A DNA stretch of 7,848 nucleotides from Competibacteraceae bacterium UBA2788 (GCA_002352185.1 DEHY01000040.1:1641-9488), one strand, 5' to 3'; positions 1 to 6,927 are shown, counted from the first letter of the stretch. Numbers and translations: made by a program. Notes: a model not told the origin generated them from the letters alone.

Positions 1-215
1 TCTTTCATGCCCTTGATGTCAGCGCCGGCGGCAAACACCTTTTCGCCGCCGGTAAGGACAATGGCGCGAATGGACTCGTCCGCTTCAACCGCATCCAGCG
101 CCTGACTGAGTTCATCCATCAGATCATTGGACAGGGCATTGAAGGCTTTGGGTCGGTTTAGGGTGATCAAGGCTACCGGGCCACGAGTTTCAACCCGGAT
201 ATTCTGGTAACTCAT
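1..215 (-). CDS. Enoyl-CoA hydratase (crotonase family), N-terminal part, runs off the window
   Basis: The minus-strand reading frame from the ATG at 215 gives 71 codons before the window edge. The protein begins [20 protein letters not shown] and contains NRPKAFNAL (residues 20-28), the usual CoA-binding start of crotonases, and [10 protein letters not shown] (61-70), which matches the oxyanion-hole segment of short-chain enoyl-CoA hydratases (FAAGADI(K/E)xM). Family members hydrate trans-2-enoyl-CoA to 3-hydroxyacyl-CoA. Crotonyl-CoA is the favoured substrate of the short-chain type, which would link this gene to the crotonyl-CoA carboxylase/reductase at 2128-3879. The start is well supported: AAGGAG sits 8 bases upstream. 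The catalytic Glu residues and the C-terminus are outside the window, so isomerase or lyase members of the superfamily are not strictly excluded, although the ADIK motif favours a hydratase. It is separated from the next upstream gene by 380 bases and is probably transcribed on its own. Confidence 0.9.
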   Translation of the reverse strand, partial: MSYQNIRVETRGPVALITLNRPKAFNALSNDLMDELSQALDAVEADESIRAIVLTGGEKVFAAGADIKGMK

Positions 216-222
216 TAGTTAT

Positions 223-228
223 TCTCCT
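223..228 (-). promoter_or_regulatory. Shine-Dalgarno site of the enoyl-CoA hydratase gene
   Basis: The minus strand reads AAGGAGAATAACTAATG. The strong AAGGAG lies 8 bases before the ATG at 215 and fixes that start. The start also overlaps a TAA (TAATG) that closes a short upstream minus frame, but I do not consider that frame coding. Confidence 0.75.
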
Positions 229-325
229 TCTTGGCGTGTACTGAGCGGCTTCGATCCTGACAGGGCCGGAGTCGTCTGGCTTGAACGGAAAGGCCATGCA
301 TGACTGGCGGCTGACCGATACACAC

Positions 326-331
326 AGTATA
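326..331 (-). promoter_or_regulatory. Candidate -10 box (TATACT) upstream of the enoyl-CoA hydratase gene
   Basis: The minus strand carries TATACT about 110 bases before the hydratase start. It is one mismatch from the sigma-70 consensus, but the hexamer 17 bases upstream (CCTCCA) is a poor -35. A second candidate lies further upstream at 384-389. This is a weak prediction. Confidence 0.25.
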
Positions 332-383
332 CGTCAGGATGAAAGGTATGGAGGGGGTTACAACAGCAATGATGCGTACAGAG

Positions 384-389
384 ATTATA
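384..389 (-). promoter_or_regulatory. Candidate -10 box (perfect TATAAT) upstream of the enoyl-CoA hydratase gene
   Basis: The minus strand reads GAATATATAATCTC, giving an exact TATAAT about 170 bases before the hydratase start. A possible -35 (TTGGCG) lies 14 bases upstream, which is shorter than ideal. If used, it would give a leader of about 160 bases. The AT-rich patch at 384-393 stands out in an otherwise GC-rich gap, which supports a promoter here, but the -35 is not convincing. Confidence 0.35.
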
Positions 390-420
390 TATTCAGCGAT
401 AAGCGCCAACTGATTTCAGC

Positions 421-466
421 CGGGCCGCTGCGTGAAAAGCGCAGGTGTACCGGATGCCACGGCCCG
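421..466. repeat. Nested inverted repeat (closing stem with internal hairpin)
   Basis: CGGGCCG at 421-427 pairs with CGGCCCG at 460-466 (7 perfect base pairs). Inside it, CTGCG at 428-432 pairs with CGCAG at 440-444 around the loop TGAAAAG. An alternative pairing uses ACCGG at 449-453 with CCGGT at 474-478. No T-run follows on either strand, so this is not a simple terminator. It may be part of a structured RNA or a protein-binding site. The pairing is seen in the sequence; the role is inference. Confidence 0.4.
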
Positions 467-558
467 AAACAGGCCGGTCAATTCCGCCACGGGCTGTCGG
501 TGCGCAGCAGGCATAAAGTCGCGCCAAACACGGGGTAATGACTGAGTTCCTGTGGGCG

Positions 559-581
559 GCTCTTCCCCAGAGCTTTCTTTT
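559..581 (+). terminator. Putative plus-strand rho-independent terminator
   Basis: On the plus strand GCTCT (559-563), loop TCCCC, AGAGC (569-573) is followed directly by TTTCTTTT (574-581). The stem is only 5 base pairs (6 with a G-U pair), but the position of the T-run is right for the plus strand and wrong for the minus strand, where the hairpin is followed by CGCCC. There is no supported plus-strand gene before it, so it either ends an unannotated transcript or is a chance match. Confidence 0.4.
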
Positions 582-595
582 CCAAATACGCCTAT

Positions 596-1084
596 TTACC
601 GACACACAAACGCCTCCCGCAACAACCGCTCCATGGTTACATTCCAGCGTTGGCGTGGGCGCTGCTGCCAAAACCGGGCATCGGGCCGACAATCGAATTT
701 CTGCTTATAAATCGCCAGCACCGCTACGATTGACCCCAATCCAAACGCCAGCATCGGATTAGGAATACCGGCGAACGGCAACACCAGCAGCATCAGCAAG
801 ACAAAGCCGACAATCCAGCCCCATGGGATGTAGTGAAAATAGCGAATATCGAAACGATTGCCGTCGCGGCGAATGCTCACCCGCATCGGCCAGTCATCCT
901 GGGTTAAATAGGCGCGGCGGCGCAACTCCAACCGGTTTCCCTCTTCGGCGGTGATGACAAACTCCTTCAGCAATAGCGCATTGCGAAACCGTTTCAGCCC
1001 AGCATCGCCGCCTTGCACCATCGCCTGCGTTACCCGCCCCAAATGGCGAATCGCCAATTCAGCTCTCATCAGACTTTGATCCAT
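596..1084 (-). CDS. Small two-helix membrane protein of unknown function
   Basis: This encodes 162 residues from the ATG at 1084, or 157 from the second ATG at 1069. I do not recognise the family. The N-terminal half (residues 1-80) is charged and soluble and looks like alternating helix and strand. Two hydrophobic stretches follow at about 86-106 and 109-127, with a Pro-containing turn (GIPNP) between them. A basic, Trp/Arg-rich C-terminal tail follows (FWQQRPRQRWNVTMERLLRE). Both ends are therefore predicted to lie on the same side, probably the cytoplasm. The start at 1084 overlaps the end of the upstream oxidoreductase gene by 26 bases, and the one at 1069 by 11; either implies translational coupling in one operon. 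No clear ideal ribosome site separates the two choices. It seems real because it keeps an open frame, has a coherent membrane topology and is tightly linked to its neighbour. The product may be made together with the oxidoreductase, but nothing shows what it does. Confidence 0.7.
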   Translation of the reverse strand: MDQSLMRAELAIRHLGRVTQAMVQGGDAGLKRFRNALLLKEFVITAEEGNRLELRRRAYLTQDDWPMRVSIRRDGNRFDIRYFHYIPWGWIVGFVLLMLLVLPFAGIPNPMLAFGLGSIVAVLAIYKQKFDCRPDARFWQQRPRQRWNVTMERLLREAFVCR

Positions 1085-2057
1085 CCACCGTAATCACCAC
1101 CTTGCCGGTGGATTTGCGTGTAACCACCTGATGCAGCGCTTCTACCGCCTGTTCCAGCGGATAAGTCGCCGAGATATGCGGCTGGATTGCCCCGGCCAAA
1201 TACCATTGCAGCAGGATTTGAAAGCTCTCGGTCATCACTTTCGGATTCAGTTCCGCATAAGCCGGCCAGTTCAGGCCGATCACGTCCACGTTCTTGACCA
1301 GCAGATGATTGGCGGGAATTTGTGGCACCGTTCCGCCCGCAAAGCCAATTACCAGAATCCGGCCCTCGAAGGCGACGCTGCGCAAGGATGCGGTGAATAA
1401 ATCGCCGCCAACCGGATCGTAAATCACATCGGCGCCGCGCCCGCCGGTTAGCGCCTTAGTCCGCGCCCGCACGTCTTCATGGCGGGTATCAATCCCATAA
1501 TCCGCGCCATGCTGAAGGGCGACTTCGAGTTTTTCAAGACCGTTGGCGGTAGCGATCACCGTCGCGCCCAGTTGCTTGCCGATAGCCACTGCGGTCAAAC
1601 CGACTCCGCCCGACGCGCCATGCACCACCAGCGTCTCGCCCGCCCGCAGCCGCGCCCGATGCCACAGCGCAATGTGCGAAGTGCCAAATACCACCGGAAA
1701 CGCTGCGCCGTGCGCATAGGGCATTTCTACCGGCATCGCCACGCAACGATTGACATTAACCGCCACCTGCTCGGCGTAGCCGCCCTGCGGGGTAATGGCG
1801 ATAACCCGATCTCCAATCGTGAAGCCGCTCACGCCTTCGCCCACTTCCACAATCTCGCCCGCCACCTCAAAGCCGGGGCTAAACGGCGGCTGCGGCTGGA
1901 CTTGATACTGGCCACGGGTAATCAGGCTATCGGCAAAGTTGACCCCGCAGGCGTGAACCTGGATGCAAACTTGCCCAGCAGCGGGTGTAGGCGTCGGCAC
2001 ATCTTCGAGGGTCAATCCCTTGATACCCGTGAGTTCGCGGCAAACAATCGCTTTCAT
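1059..2057 (-). CDS. NADPH:quinone oxidoreductase-type, zinc-independent MDR-family protein
   Basis: This encodes 332 residues starting MKAIVCREL at the ATG at 2057, with GGGAG 8 bases upstream. An open frame runs further up to 2117 but crosses the terminator and has no ribosome site, so I reject that longer start. Features of the medium-chain dehydrogenase/reductase superfamily: the N-terminal GroES-like fold with CGVNFAD (38-44) and PGFEVAGEIVEVG (61-73), then the nucleotide-binding fold with HGASGGVG (146-153), GADVIYDPVGG (208-218) and a C-terminal KNVDVIGLNW (255-264). The Cys/His zinc ligands of alcohol dehydrogenases are absent. Length is typical of quinone oxidoreductase-like proteins. 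Members reduce quinones or the C=C bond of enones or enoyl-CoAs with NADPH. Next to ccr an acyl-CoA-related substrate is possible, but that is inference. A strong terminator lies just upstream, so its expression may not simply follow ccr. Confidence 0.88.
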   Translation of the reverse strand: MKAIVCRELTGIKGLTLEDVPTPTPAAGQVCIQVHACGVNFADSLITRGQYQVQPQPPFSPGFEVAGEIVEVGEGVSGFTIGDRVIAITPQGGYAEQVAVNVNRCVAMPVEMPYAHGAAFPVVFGTSHIALWHRARLRAGETLVVHGASGGVGLTAVAIGKQLGATVIATANGLEKLEVALQHGADYGIDTRHEDVRARTKALTGGRGADVIYDPVGGDLFTASLRSVAFEGRILVIGFAGGTVPQIPANHLLVKNVDVIGLNWPAYAELNPKVMTESFQILLQWYLAGAIQPHISATYPLEQAVEALHQVVTRKSTGKVVITVDGSKSDES

Positions 2058-2068
2058 GGTCGCAACTC

Positions 2069-2081
2069 CCGAATTTTTCGG
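2069..2081. repeat. Small inverted repeat overlapping the ribosome site of the oxidoreductase gene
   Basis: CCGAA (2069-2073), loop TTT, TTCGG (2077-2081) forms a 5-base-pair hairpin that on the minus strand ends within the CGGGAG ribosome-binding segment. It could partly mask that site, but such a short stem may be chance. Confidence 0.25.
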
Positions 2082-2083
2082 AT

Positions 2084-2112
2084 AAAAAAGGGGCGCATGG
2101 TGAATGCGCCCC
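2084..2112 (-). terminator. Strong rho-independent terminator after ccr
   Basis: On the minus strand GGGGCGCAT (2112-2104), loop TCACC, ATGCGCCCC (2098-2090) forms a perfect 9-base-pair GC-rich stem followed by six T (2089-2084). It starts 15 bases beyond the ccr stop (2128) and ends 26 bases before the oxidoreductase start (2057). It should end most mutase-meaB-ccr transcripts. Confidence 0.88.
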
Positions 2113-2127
2113 CGCACCTTATCTCAC

Positions 2128-2511
2128 TCACTCAACGATGATTTTACGCACCACATCGGTCATGGAAATCACCCCGACCGGCTGGTCGTTCTCGGTGACG
2201 ACCAGCCGGTGCATACGCCGTCCGGTCATCAGGCTCACCGCATCGCTCAGCAGCATCCCGGCGTCGCAGGTCGCACAGCCCGGCGTCATGATCTCACGCG
2301 CCCGCATCGCCCGCGCCTGTTCCGAAGTCCGGCCCTGTCGCGCCAGCACCATATCGGTCTGCGACACCACGCCCACCGCCTTGCCGCCTTCCATCACCAC
2401 GACCGCATGAATTTCGCTGTCGATCATCGTCTTCGCGACCTGAGCGACGGTGTCGTCCAGTGCGCAGGCCACGATGCCGCGATGCATCAGGTCCCGGACC
2501 CGGGTGCCGTC
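2128..2511 (-). other. CBS-pair (Bateman) module at the C-terminus of Ccr
   Basis: This segment encodes residues 456-583. The first CBS motif (about 460-512) reads [18 protein letters not shown], then [20 protein letters not shown]. The second (about 525-583) reads [20 protein letters not shown], then [20 protein letters not shown]. Both end in the GV(V/I)SxTD signature, where the Thr-Asp pair commonly contacts the ribose or phosphate of a bound nucleotide. Both sites therefore look competent to bind a ligand. The likely role is allosteric control or oligomer assembly of the attached reductase (inference). Confidence 0.9.
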
Positions 2512-3879
2512 GTCGCTGATGGTAATCGCCTCCGCCTCGGCAATGCTGGGCAGCGGCTCGGACAGCGGGTACGGTGCCGGGGTGGTATGCACGTCGCCCT
2601 TGGGCAGGGTCGGATGCGGAATCGTCACCGGCGGCTTGCCGCTGGCGCCGAGGCCAAATTCGGTGGCGCCGACCAGCACCGACATATTGCCGTGCGGATG
2701 TTTGTTGTCGTGCATCAACTGGTGGGCAAGCGGAATTTCTTCGTAGGTGAACGCCCGCGACATACAGGGGTCCAGCAGGCCGCGCAGCGCCAGTTCGTTC
2801 ATCTGGTTGGATTGTTCGGTATTGGCGAAATGCGAGCCTTGCAGGCGTTTCTGCCGCATCCACAGGTAGCGTAAATCGACCGTGGCGTTGTAGCCGGTGG
2901 TGCCGGCGCAGACCACCACCATGCCGCCGGTGTCGCAGACGAAGATTGAAGAAGGAATCGTGGTTTCGCCGGGATGCTCGAATACGATATTCGGGGCGCG
3001 CTTCTCGCCCAGCACCTCCCAGATCGCCGCACCGAACCCTCGCACTCCTTTCAGCCACTTGGCGTAACCGGCGCTGTCCTTCCAGTGCGGCAACATGCCC
3101 CAGTGATCGAAGTCGTTGCGGTTGATGCAGCCTTTGGCGCCCAATTTCATGCAGTAATCAAACTTGTCCTCGCCCGACACCATGGCGACCGGCGTTGCGC
3201 CCGCCGCCTTGGCAATCTGGATCGCCATCGAACCCAAGCCGCCAGCCCCACCCCAGATCAAGGCCACGTCATCCTTCTTGACCGCGTTGACGCCCCAGCC
3301 GTGCAGCATCCGCCAGGCAGTGGCGGCCACCAGCACATACGCTGCCGCTTCCTCCCAGGTCATGTGCTTGGGCTTGGGCATGCACTGCTGGGCCTGCACT
3401 TTGGTGAACTGGGCGAAGCTGCCCCAGTTGGTCTCGTAGCCCCAGATGCGGAAGGTCGGCGAGTACATCGGATCGCCGCCGTTCTTGACCCATTCACAAT
3501 TGCGGCTGTATTGGCCGCAATGGATCACCACCTCATCGCCGACCTTGACGTGGGTCACGTCCTTGCCGATTTTGTAAACGATGCCGGAGGCGTCGCTGCC
3601 GCCGATGTGAAAGTCTTCCTTCTCGCCGGCCTTGTTGCGGGCGGCGATGACGTTGACCGGAATGCCCAGTCCCGCCCAGACGTTGTTGTAGTTGATCCCC
3701 GCCGCCATGACGTAGACCAGCACTTCGTCATCGGCGATGGGCGGCACGTCCACCACTTCCTTTTGGAACGCCTCGGTCGGCTTGCCGAAGCGCTCGGCCC
3801 GGATCAGCCAGGCGTGCATTTTCTTGGGAATCAAGCCCAGGGGAGGCATTTCACCGAGGTTATAGAGTTCTTTCGCCAT
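2128..3879 (-). CDS. ccr: Crotonyl-CoA carboxylase/reductase with a C-terminal CBS-domain pair
   Basis: This encodes 583 residues, against roughly 430 for typical Ccr. Residues 1-405 are a full Ccr: [15 protein letters not shown] start, [13 protein letters not shown] (60-72), GGSDASGIV (93-101), [14 protein letters not shown] (145-158), the NADPH-binding [10 protein letters not shown] (208-217), IVFEHPG (298-304) and [17 protein letters not shown] (337-353). The His of GSHFAN (350) corresponds, as far as I recall, to the CO2-binding His of the family. The enzyme reductively carboxylates crotonyl-CoA to ethylmalonyl-CoA with NADPH and CO2 in the cytoplasm. Residues 406-455 form a Pro-rich linker, and about 456-583 form two CBS motifs ([10 protein letters not shown]...[11 protein letters not shown] and AREIMTPG...[12 protein letters not shown]), a Bateman module that in other proteins binds adenine nucleotides or related ligands. 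This extension is unusual. The frame is continuous, so it is a genuine fusion, not a misjoined neighbour. The start is supported by the conserved N-terminus; the ribosome site (AGAGAG) is weak. It follows meaB by 67 bases. Confidence 0.96.
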   Translation of the reverse strand: MAKELYNLGEMPPLGLIPKKMHAWLIRAERFGKPTEAFQKEVVDVPPIADDEVLVYVMAAGINYNNVWAGLGIPVNVIAARNKAGEKEDFHIGGSDASGIVYKIGKDVTHVKVGDEVVIHCGQYSRNCEWVKNGGDPMYSPTFRIWGYETNWGSFAQFTKVQAQQCMPKPKHMTWEEAAAYVLVAATAWRMLHGWGVNAVKKDDVALIWGGAGGLGSMAIQIAKAAGATPVAMVSGEDKFDYCMKLGAKGCINRNDFDHWGMLPHWKDSAGYAKWLKGVRGFGAAIWEVLGEKRAPNIVFEHPGETTIPSSIFVCDTGGMVVVCAGTTGYNATVDLRYLWMRQKRLQGSHFANTEQSNQMNELALRGLLDPCMSRAFTYEEIPLAHQLMHDNKHPHGNMSVLVGATEFGLGASGKPPVTIPHPTLPKGDVHTTPAPYPLSEPLPSIAEAEAITISDDGTRVRDLMHRGIVACALDDTVAQVAKTMIDSEIHAVVVMEGGKAVGVVSQTDMVLARQGRTSEQARAMRAREIMTPGCATCDAGMLLSDAVSLMTGRRMHRLVVTENDQPVGVISMTDVVRKIIVE

Positions 3880-3946
3880 GTTGTATTTCTCTCTGGTTGG
3901 GGTAGTTTTTTAAGGCGCCAAAGAAATAATTTTAATCCTAACTTTC
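3880..3946 (-). promoter_or_regulatory. AT-rich meaB-ccr spacer, possible internal promoter
   Basis: The 67-base spacer is the largest gap inside the mutase-meaB-ccr cluster and is AT-rich compared with its flanks. On the minus strand it contains TAAAAT (a -10-like hexamer) and a GGCGCC palindrome next to runs of A and T. I see no good -35 and no clear hairpin with a T-run. ccr may be cotranscribed with meaB or may have its own promoter here. Confidence 0.25.
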
Positions 3947-4927
3947 CTACTGCATCACGCGGGCGCGCAGAGCCTCGTATTCGGCAATCGGCGAACGGCG
4001 ACGCGGCTGACCCATCAAGGTCGCAAACAGCGCGTCTTCACCACCCAGCCGATGGATTCCGTAGCGACCAAACTCCTCGCGCAAATGCTTGACCAGCCAC
4101 TCCGCCTGACAGCGCTGACGGCGGGCAGTGAACTGCCCTCGCTCCAGCAGCCAGTTCCGGTGCGCGTCCAGCGCATCGGCCAGCGCTTCGATGCCGCTGC
4201 CCAGCGCCGCGCTGGCCGACAAGGCGGGCGCTTGCCAGCCATCGGCGTCGGTGCGCCGTCCCAGGGTATTGCGCAAATCCGACAGGGTTTTGCGCGCCGC
4301 CATGCCGATGTCTTCCTTGTTGACCACGATCACATGCGGCACTTCCATAATGCCGGCCTTGAGAAACTGGATGCTATCGCCGGAAGCGGGCTGGGCCACG
4401 AAACAGGTGGTATCGGTCATCTTGGAGACATCAATCTCCTTCTGCCCAACGCCCACCGTTTCCACCAGCACGATGTCGAAGGCCGCCAGCATCGCCAGGC
4501 TCATTGGCCACACTTCGGCGCTGAGACCGCCAAACTCGCCGCGACAGGCCAGTGAACGAATGAACACCTCGCGATCCGCACCGCTGGCGTGCATGCGCAG
4601 CCGGTCGCCCAGCAACGCCCCGCCACTGATTGGGCTGGACGGGTCCACCGCCAGGATTGCGACCTTCAGGCCACGCTGCCGCCACACCTGAATCAGTGCG
4701 GCGGTCAGCGAGGATTTGCCCGCACCCGGCGGGCCGGTAATGCCGATCAGGTGGCCGTCGGCGTCCAGTTTTTCCGCCGGCAATAAATCCAGAAACTCGG
4801 CGGCGCACTGACGGGCCGCCGGACGGCGGTCGTCCAGCAAATTGAGCGCCGTCGCCAGCGCCAGCCGGTCCCGCCCGCTGACGGCGGACGCCAGCACCGC
4901 CGGATCAGGAAGCGCCATTCGGCTCAT
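3947..4927 (-). CDS. meaB: MeaB/ArgK-type GTPase, chaperone of the B12-dependent acyl-CoA mutase
   Basis: This encodes 326 residues, the normal length for the family. Motifs of the SIMIBI-class MeaB G proteins appear in order: Walker A GPPGAGKSS (65-73), AVDPSSPISGGALLGDRLRM (93-112, base-binding and metal-site region), VETVGVGQKEID (155-166, switch region), VVNKEDIG (201-208, guanine-specific NKxD as NKED) and a C-terminal helical dimerisation arm (about 255-326). MeaB uses GTP hydrolysis to gate loading of adenosylcobalamin into the mutase and to protect or reactivate it. Its start overlaps the mutase stop in an ATGA (4-base overlap), which indicates translational coupling and a matched supply of chaperone and mutase. 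A second ATG at codon 4 is possible, but the overlap favours the first. The partner is inferred to be the adjacent mutase. Confidence 0.95.
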   Translation of the reverse strand: MSRMALPDPAVLASAVSGRDRLALATALNLLDDRRPAARQCAAEFLDLLPAEKLDADGHLIGITGPPGAGKSSLTAALIQVWRQRGLKVAILAVDPSSPISGGALLGDRLRMHASGADREVFIRSLACRGEFGGLSAEVWPMSLAMLAAFDIVLVETVGVGQKEIDVSKMTDTTCFVAQPASGDSIQFLKAGIMEVPHVIVVNKEDIGMAARKTLSDLRNTLGRRTDADGWQAPALSASAALGSGIEALADALDAHRNWLLERGQFTARRQRCQAEWLVKHLREEFGRYGIHRLGGEDALFATLMGQPRRRSPIAEYEALRARVMQ

Positions 4928-6927
4928 GCCGGATCGACCGGCTTCAGGTCGTTCGCCTTGCGGATCAGGTTGAGGATATCCACCATGATGCCGTTCATGT
5001 CGATGTCCTTGGGGGTGTAAACCGCAGCGATGCCCCGATCCTTGAGCAACTGGGCGTCGCTCTCCGGGATGATACCGCCGATGACCACCGGCAAGCCCTT
5101 CAAACCGACCTTGTCCAGTTGATTGAAGACATCCTCAACCATCTCGATATGGCTGCCGGACAGCACCGACAGGCCGATCAGGTGGACGCCTTCTTCCAGC
5201 GCTGCCTTGGCGATTTGCTCCGGGGTCAAACGAATGCCTTCGTAAACGATCTCGAAGCCGACATCACGACCCTTGACCGCGATTTGCTCAGCGCCATTAC
5301 TGTGACCGTCCAGGCCCGGCTTGCCGATCAACAGGCGCAGTGGCCGACCCAGTTCGATGCCGGCTTGAGTCACCTGGCTGCGAATCGTGACCACCTTGGC
5401 GCTGCGGGTATCGTCATTGGCGGGAATATCAATCCCGGTGGGCGCACGGTATTCGCCGAAAATATCGCGCAGGGTCTGCGACCATTCGCCGGTGGTGACG
5501 CCGGCATGAGCGCAGAGAATCGAAGCCGGCATGATATTGGCGCCGCTGCGCGCCGTCTCCGCCAGATTGGCCAGCGCCGCCTTGACTTCAGTGCTATTCC
5601 GTTTGGCGCGGAAGGCGTTGAGTCGCTCGATCTGCTCGCGTTCGGCGCGTGGATCAACCTTCATGATGCCGCTGTCTACGCCGCCGGTCAGCGGTGAAAC
5701 TTCGGTCTCCTTATAGCAGTTGAGGCCGACGATCTTGAGATCGCCGCGTTCAATGGCGCGCATCCGCTCGGTGTGGCTGGACACCAGTTGCCGCTTGACA
5801 TAGCCGGACTCGATAGCTTGCACCATGCCGCCCTGTTCCTGGACCCGCGCCATTTCCTGTTCCGCACCGTCCACCAGCGCCTTGACCTTGGCGGCGATCA
5901 CCGGCGAACCGTCGAAAATGTCGCCGTACTCCAGCAGGTCGGTTTCAAACGCCAGCACCTGCTGCATCCGCAGCGCCCATTGCTGATCCCACGGGCGCGG
6001 CAGGCCCAGCGCCTCGTTCCAGGCCGGCAGTTGCAGGGCACGGGCACGGGAATTTTTGGACAGGGTAATGCCGAGCATTTCCAGCACGATGCGCTGCACA
6101 TTATTTTCCGGTTGCGCTTCGGTCAGGCCCAGCGAGTTGACCTGCACCCCGTAGCGGAAGCGGCGCATCTCTTCGCTTTGCACCTCATAACGCTCGCGGG
6201 TCAGTTTGTCCCACAGTTGGGTGAACGCCCGCATCTTGCAGCATTCCTCGATGAAGCGAATGCCGGCGTTGACGAAGAACGAGATGCGCCCGGCCACCTG
6301 CTCGAAATCGTCCGCGCCAATCTGGCCGGAATCGCGCACCGCGTCCAGAATGGCGATAGAGGTGGACAGCGCGTAGGCCAGTTCCTGGGTCGGCGTCGCG
6401 CCGGCTTCCTGCAAGTGGTAGCTACAGATATTGGTCGGGTTCCACTTGGGAATGTGCTTGACCGTATAGGCGATGATGTCGGTGATCAGCCGCACTGACG
6501 GCGCGGGCGGAAAGATGTAGGTACCGCGCGACAGGTATTCCTTGAGGATGTCGTTCTGGGTGGTGCCCTGCAATTGCGCCGGAGACGCGCCCTGCCGTTC
6601 CGCCGCCGCCACGTACAGCGCCAGCAGCCAGGCGGCGGTGGCGTTGATCGTCATCGAGGTGTTCATCTGACCCAGCGGAATCTGGTCGAACAGCGTTTCC
6701 ATGTCGCCGATATGTCCAATCGGCACGCCGACCTTGCCGACTTCGCCCCGCGCCAGCGGATGATCGGAGTCATAGCCGGTCTGGGTCGGCAGGTCGAAGG
6801 CGACCGACAGACCGGTTTGCCCTTTGCTCAGGTTGGTACGGTAAAGCTCATTGGAAGCCTTGGCCGAAGAATGACCGGAATACGTCCGCATCAGCCAGGG
6901 TTTGTCGCGTTTAGTAGGGGTGGTCAT
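4924..6927 (-). CDS. ecm: Coenzyme B12-dependent acyl-CoA mutase, probably ethylmalonyl-CoA mutase
   Basis: This encodes 667 residues in one chain: an N-terminal TIM-barrel substrate domain (about 1-510), then a cobalamin-binding Rossmann-like domain (about 525-660). Family landmarks are RTYSGHSSAKASN (14-26), GLSVAFDLPTQTGYDSDHP (39-57), MNTSMTINATA (88-98), YHLQEAGATPTQELA (170-184; equivalent of the active-site His) and RYGVQVNSLGLTEAQPENN (258-276). The B12 motif DxHxxG is DGHSNG (540-545), His542 being the lower cobalt ligand. Overall this resembles ethylmalonyl-CoA mutase (MeaA) more than methylmalonyl-CoA mutase, which has longer chains and often a separate small subunit. The enzyme would convert (2R)-ethylmalonyl-CoA to (2S)-methylsuccinyl-CoA, directly after Ccr. 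The start at 6927 has GAGG 5 bases upstream and fits the conserved KPWLMRTYSGHS beginning. Exact substrate preference cannot be proven from sequence alone; ccr as neighbour strengthens the call. The symbol meaA is also used. Confidence 0.92.
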   Translation of the reverse strand: MTTPTKRDKPWLMRTYSGHSSAKASNELYRTNLSKGQTGLSVAFDLPTQTGYDSDHPLARGEVGKVGVPIGHIGDMETLFDQIPLGQMNTSMTINATAAWLLALYVAAAERQGASPAQLQGTTQNDILKEYLSRGTYIFPPAPSVRLITDIIAYTVKHIPKWNPTNICSYHLQEAGATPTQELAYALSTSIAILDAVRDSGQIGADDFEQVAGRISFFVNAGIRFIEECCKMRAFTQLWDKLTRERYEVQSEEMRRFRYGVQVNSLGLTEAQPENNVQRIVLEMLGITLSKNSRARALQLPAWNEALGLPRPWDQQWALRMQQVLAFETDLLEYGDIFDGSPVIAAKVKALVDGAEQEMARVQEQGGMVQAIESGYVKRQLVSSHTERMRAIERGDLKIVGLNCYKETEVSPLTGGVDSGIMKVDPRAEREQIERLNAFRAKRNSTEVKAALANLAETARSGANIMPASILCAHAGVTTGEWSQTLRDIFGEYRAPTGIDIPANDDTRSAKVVTIRSQVTQAGIELGRPLRLLIGKPGLDGHSNGAEQIAVKGRDVGFEIVYEGIRLTPEQIAKAALEEGVHLIGLSVLSGSHIEMVEDVFNQLDKVGLKGLPVVIGGIIPESDAQLLKDRGIAAVYTPKDIDMNGIMVDILNLIRKANDLKPVDPA

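Larger units (their letters stand above)
216..595. other. 380-base gap without a supported gene, containing structured segments
   Basis: I find no convincing protein gene here. Both strands have short open frames that begin at TTG and lack family resemblance. What is visible: the hydratase Shine-Dalgarno site, two candidate minus-strand -10 boxes (326-331, 384-389), a nested inverted repeat (421-466) and a plus-strand hairpin followed by a T-rich run (559-581). The last two could belong to an undescribed plus-strand transcript ending near 581, just past the 3' end of the convergent minus-strand membrane protein gene (596). Confidence 0.5.

Noticed and set aside
215..409. Minus-strand 64-codon frame ending in TAATG overlap with the hydratase start
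   Set aside because: It starts at TTG, crosses both candidate promoter boxes and looks like translated non-coding DNA. The overlap is a by-product of the TAATG sequence.
281..538. Plus-strand open frame of 85 codons containing CTGCH, a heme-binding-like CxxCH
   Set aside because: It starts at TTG without a ribosome site, has no signal peptide needed for a c-type cytochrome and shows no family resemblance. The CxxCH is probably chance. The terminator-like hairpin after it keeps a small doubt.
2058..2117. Upstream 20-codon extension of the oxidoreductase gene
   Set aside because: It runs through the terminator stem, has no ribosome site and is not part of the conserved family start (MKAIV).
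2974..4092. Long plus-strand frame (372 codons) opposite ccr and the end of meaB; similar long frames at 2104-2874, 5119-5697 and 5773-6498
   Set aside because: They are His/Arg/Gln-rich antisense shadows typical of GC-rich genes. They lack homology and sit opposite strongly conserved proteins.
4924..6927. Calling the mutase methylmalonyl-CoA mutase or isobutyryl-CoA mutase
   Set aside because: The single-chain length, the KPWLMRTYSGHS start, the overall sequence and the ccr neighbour fit ethylmalonyl-CoA mutase better. Substrate is still not proven.
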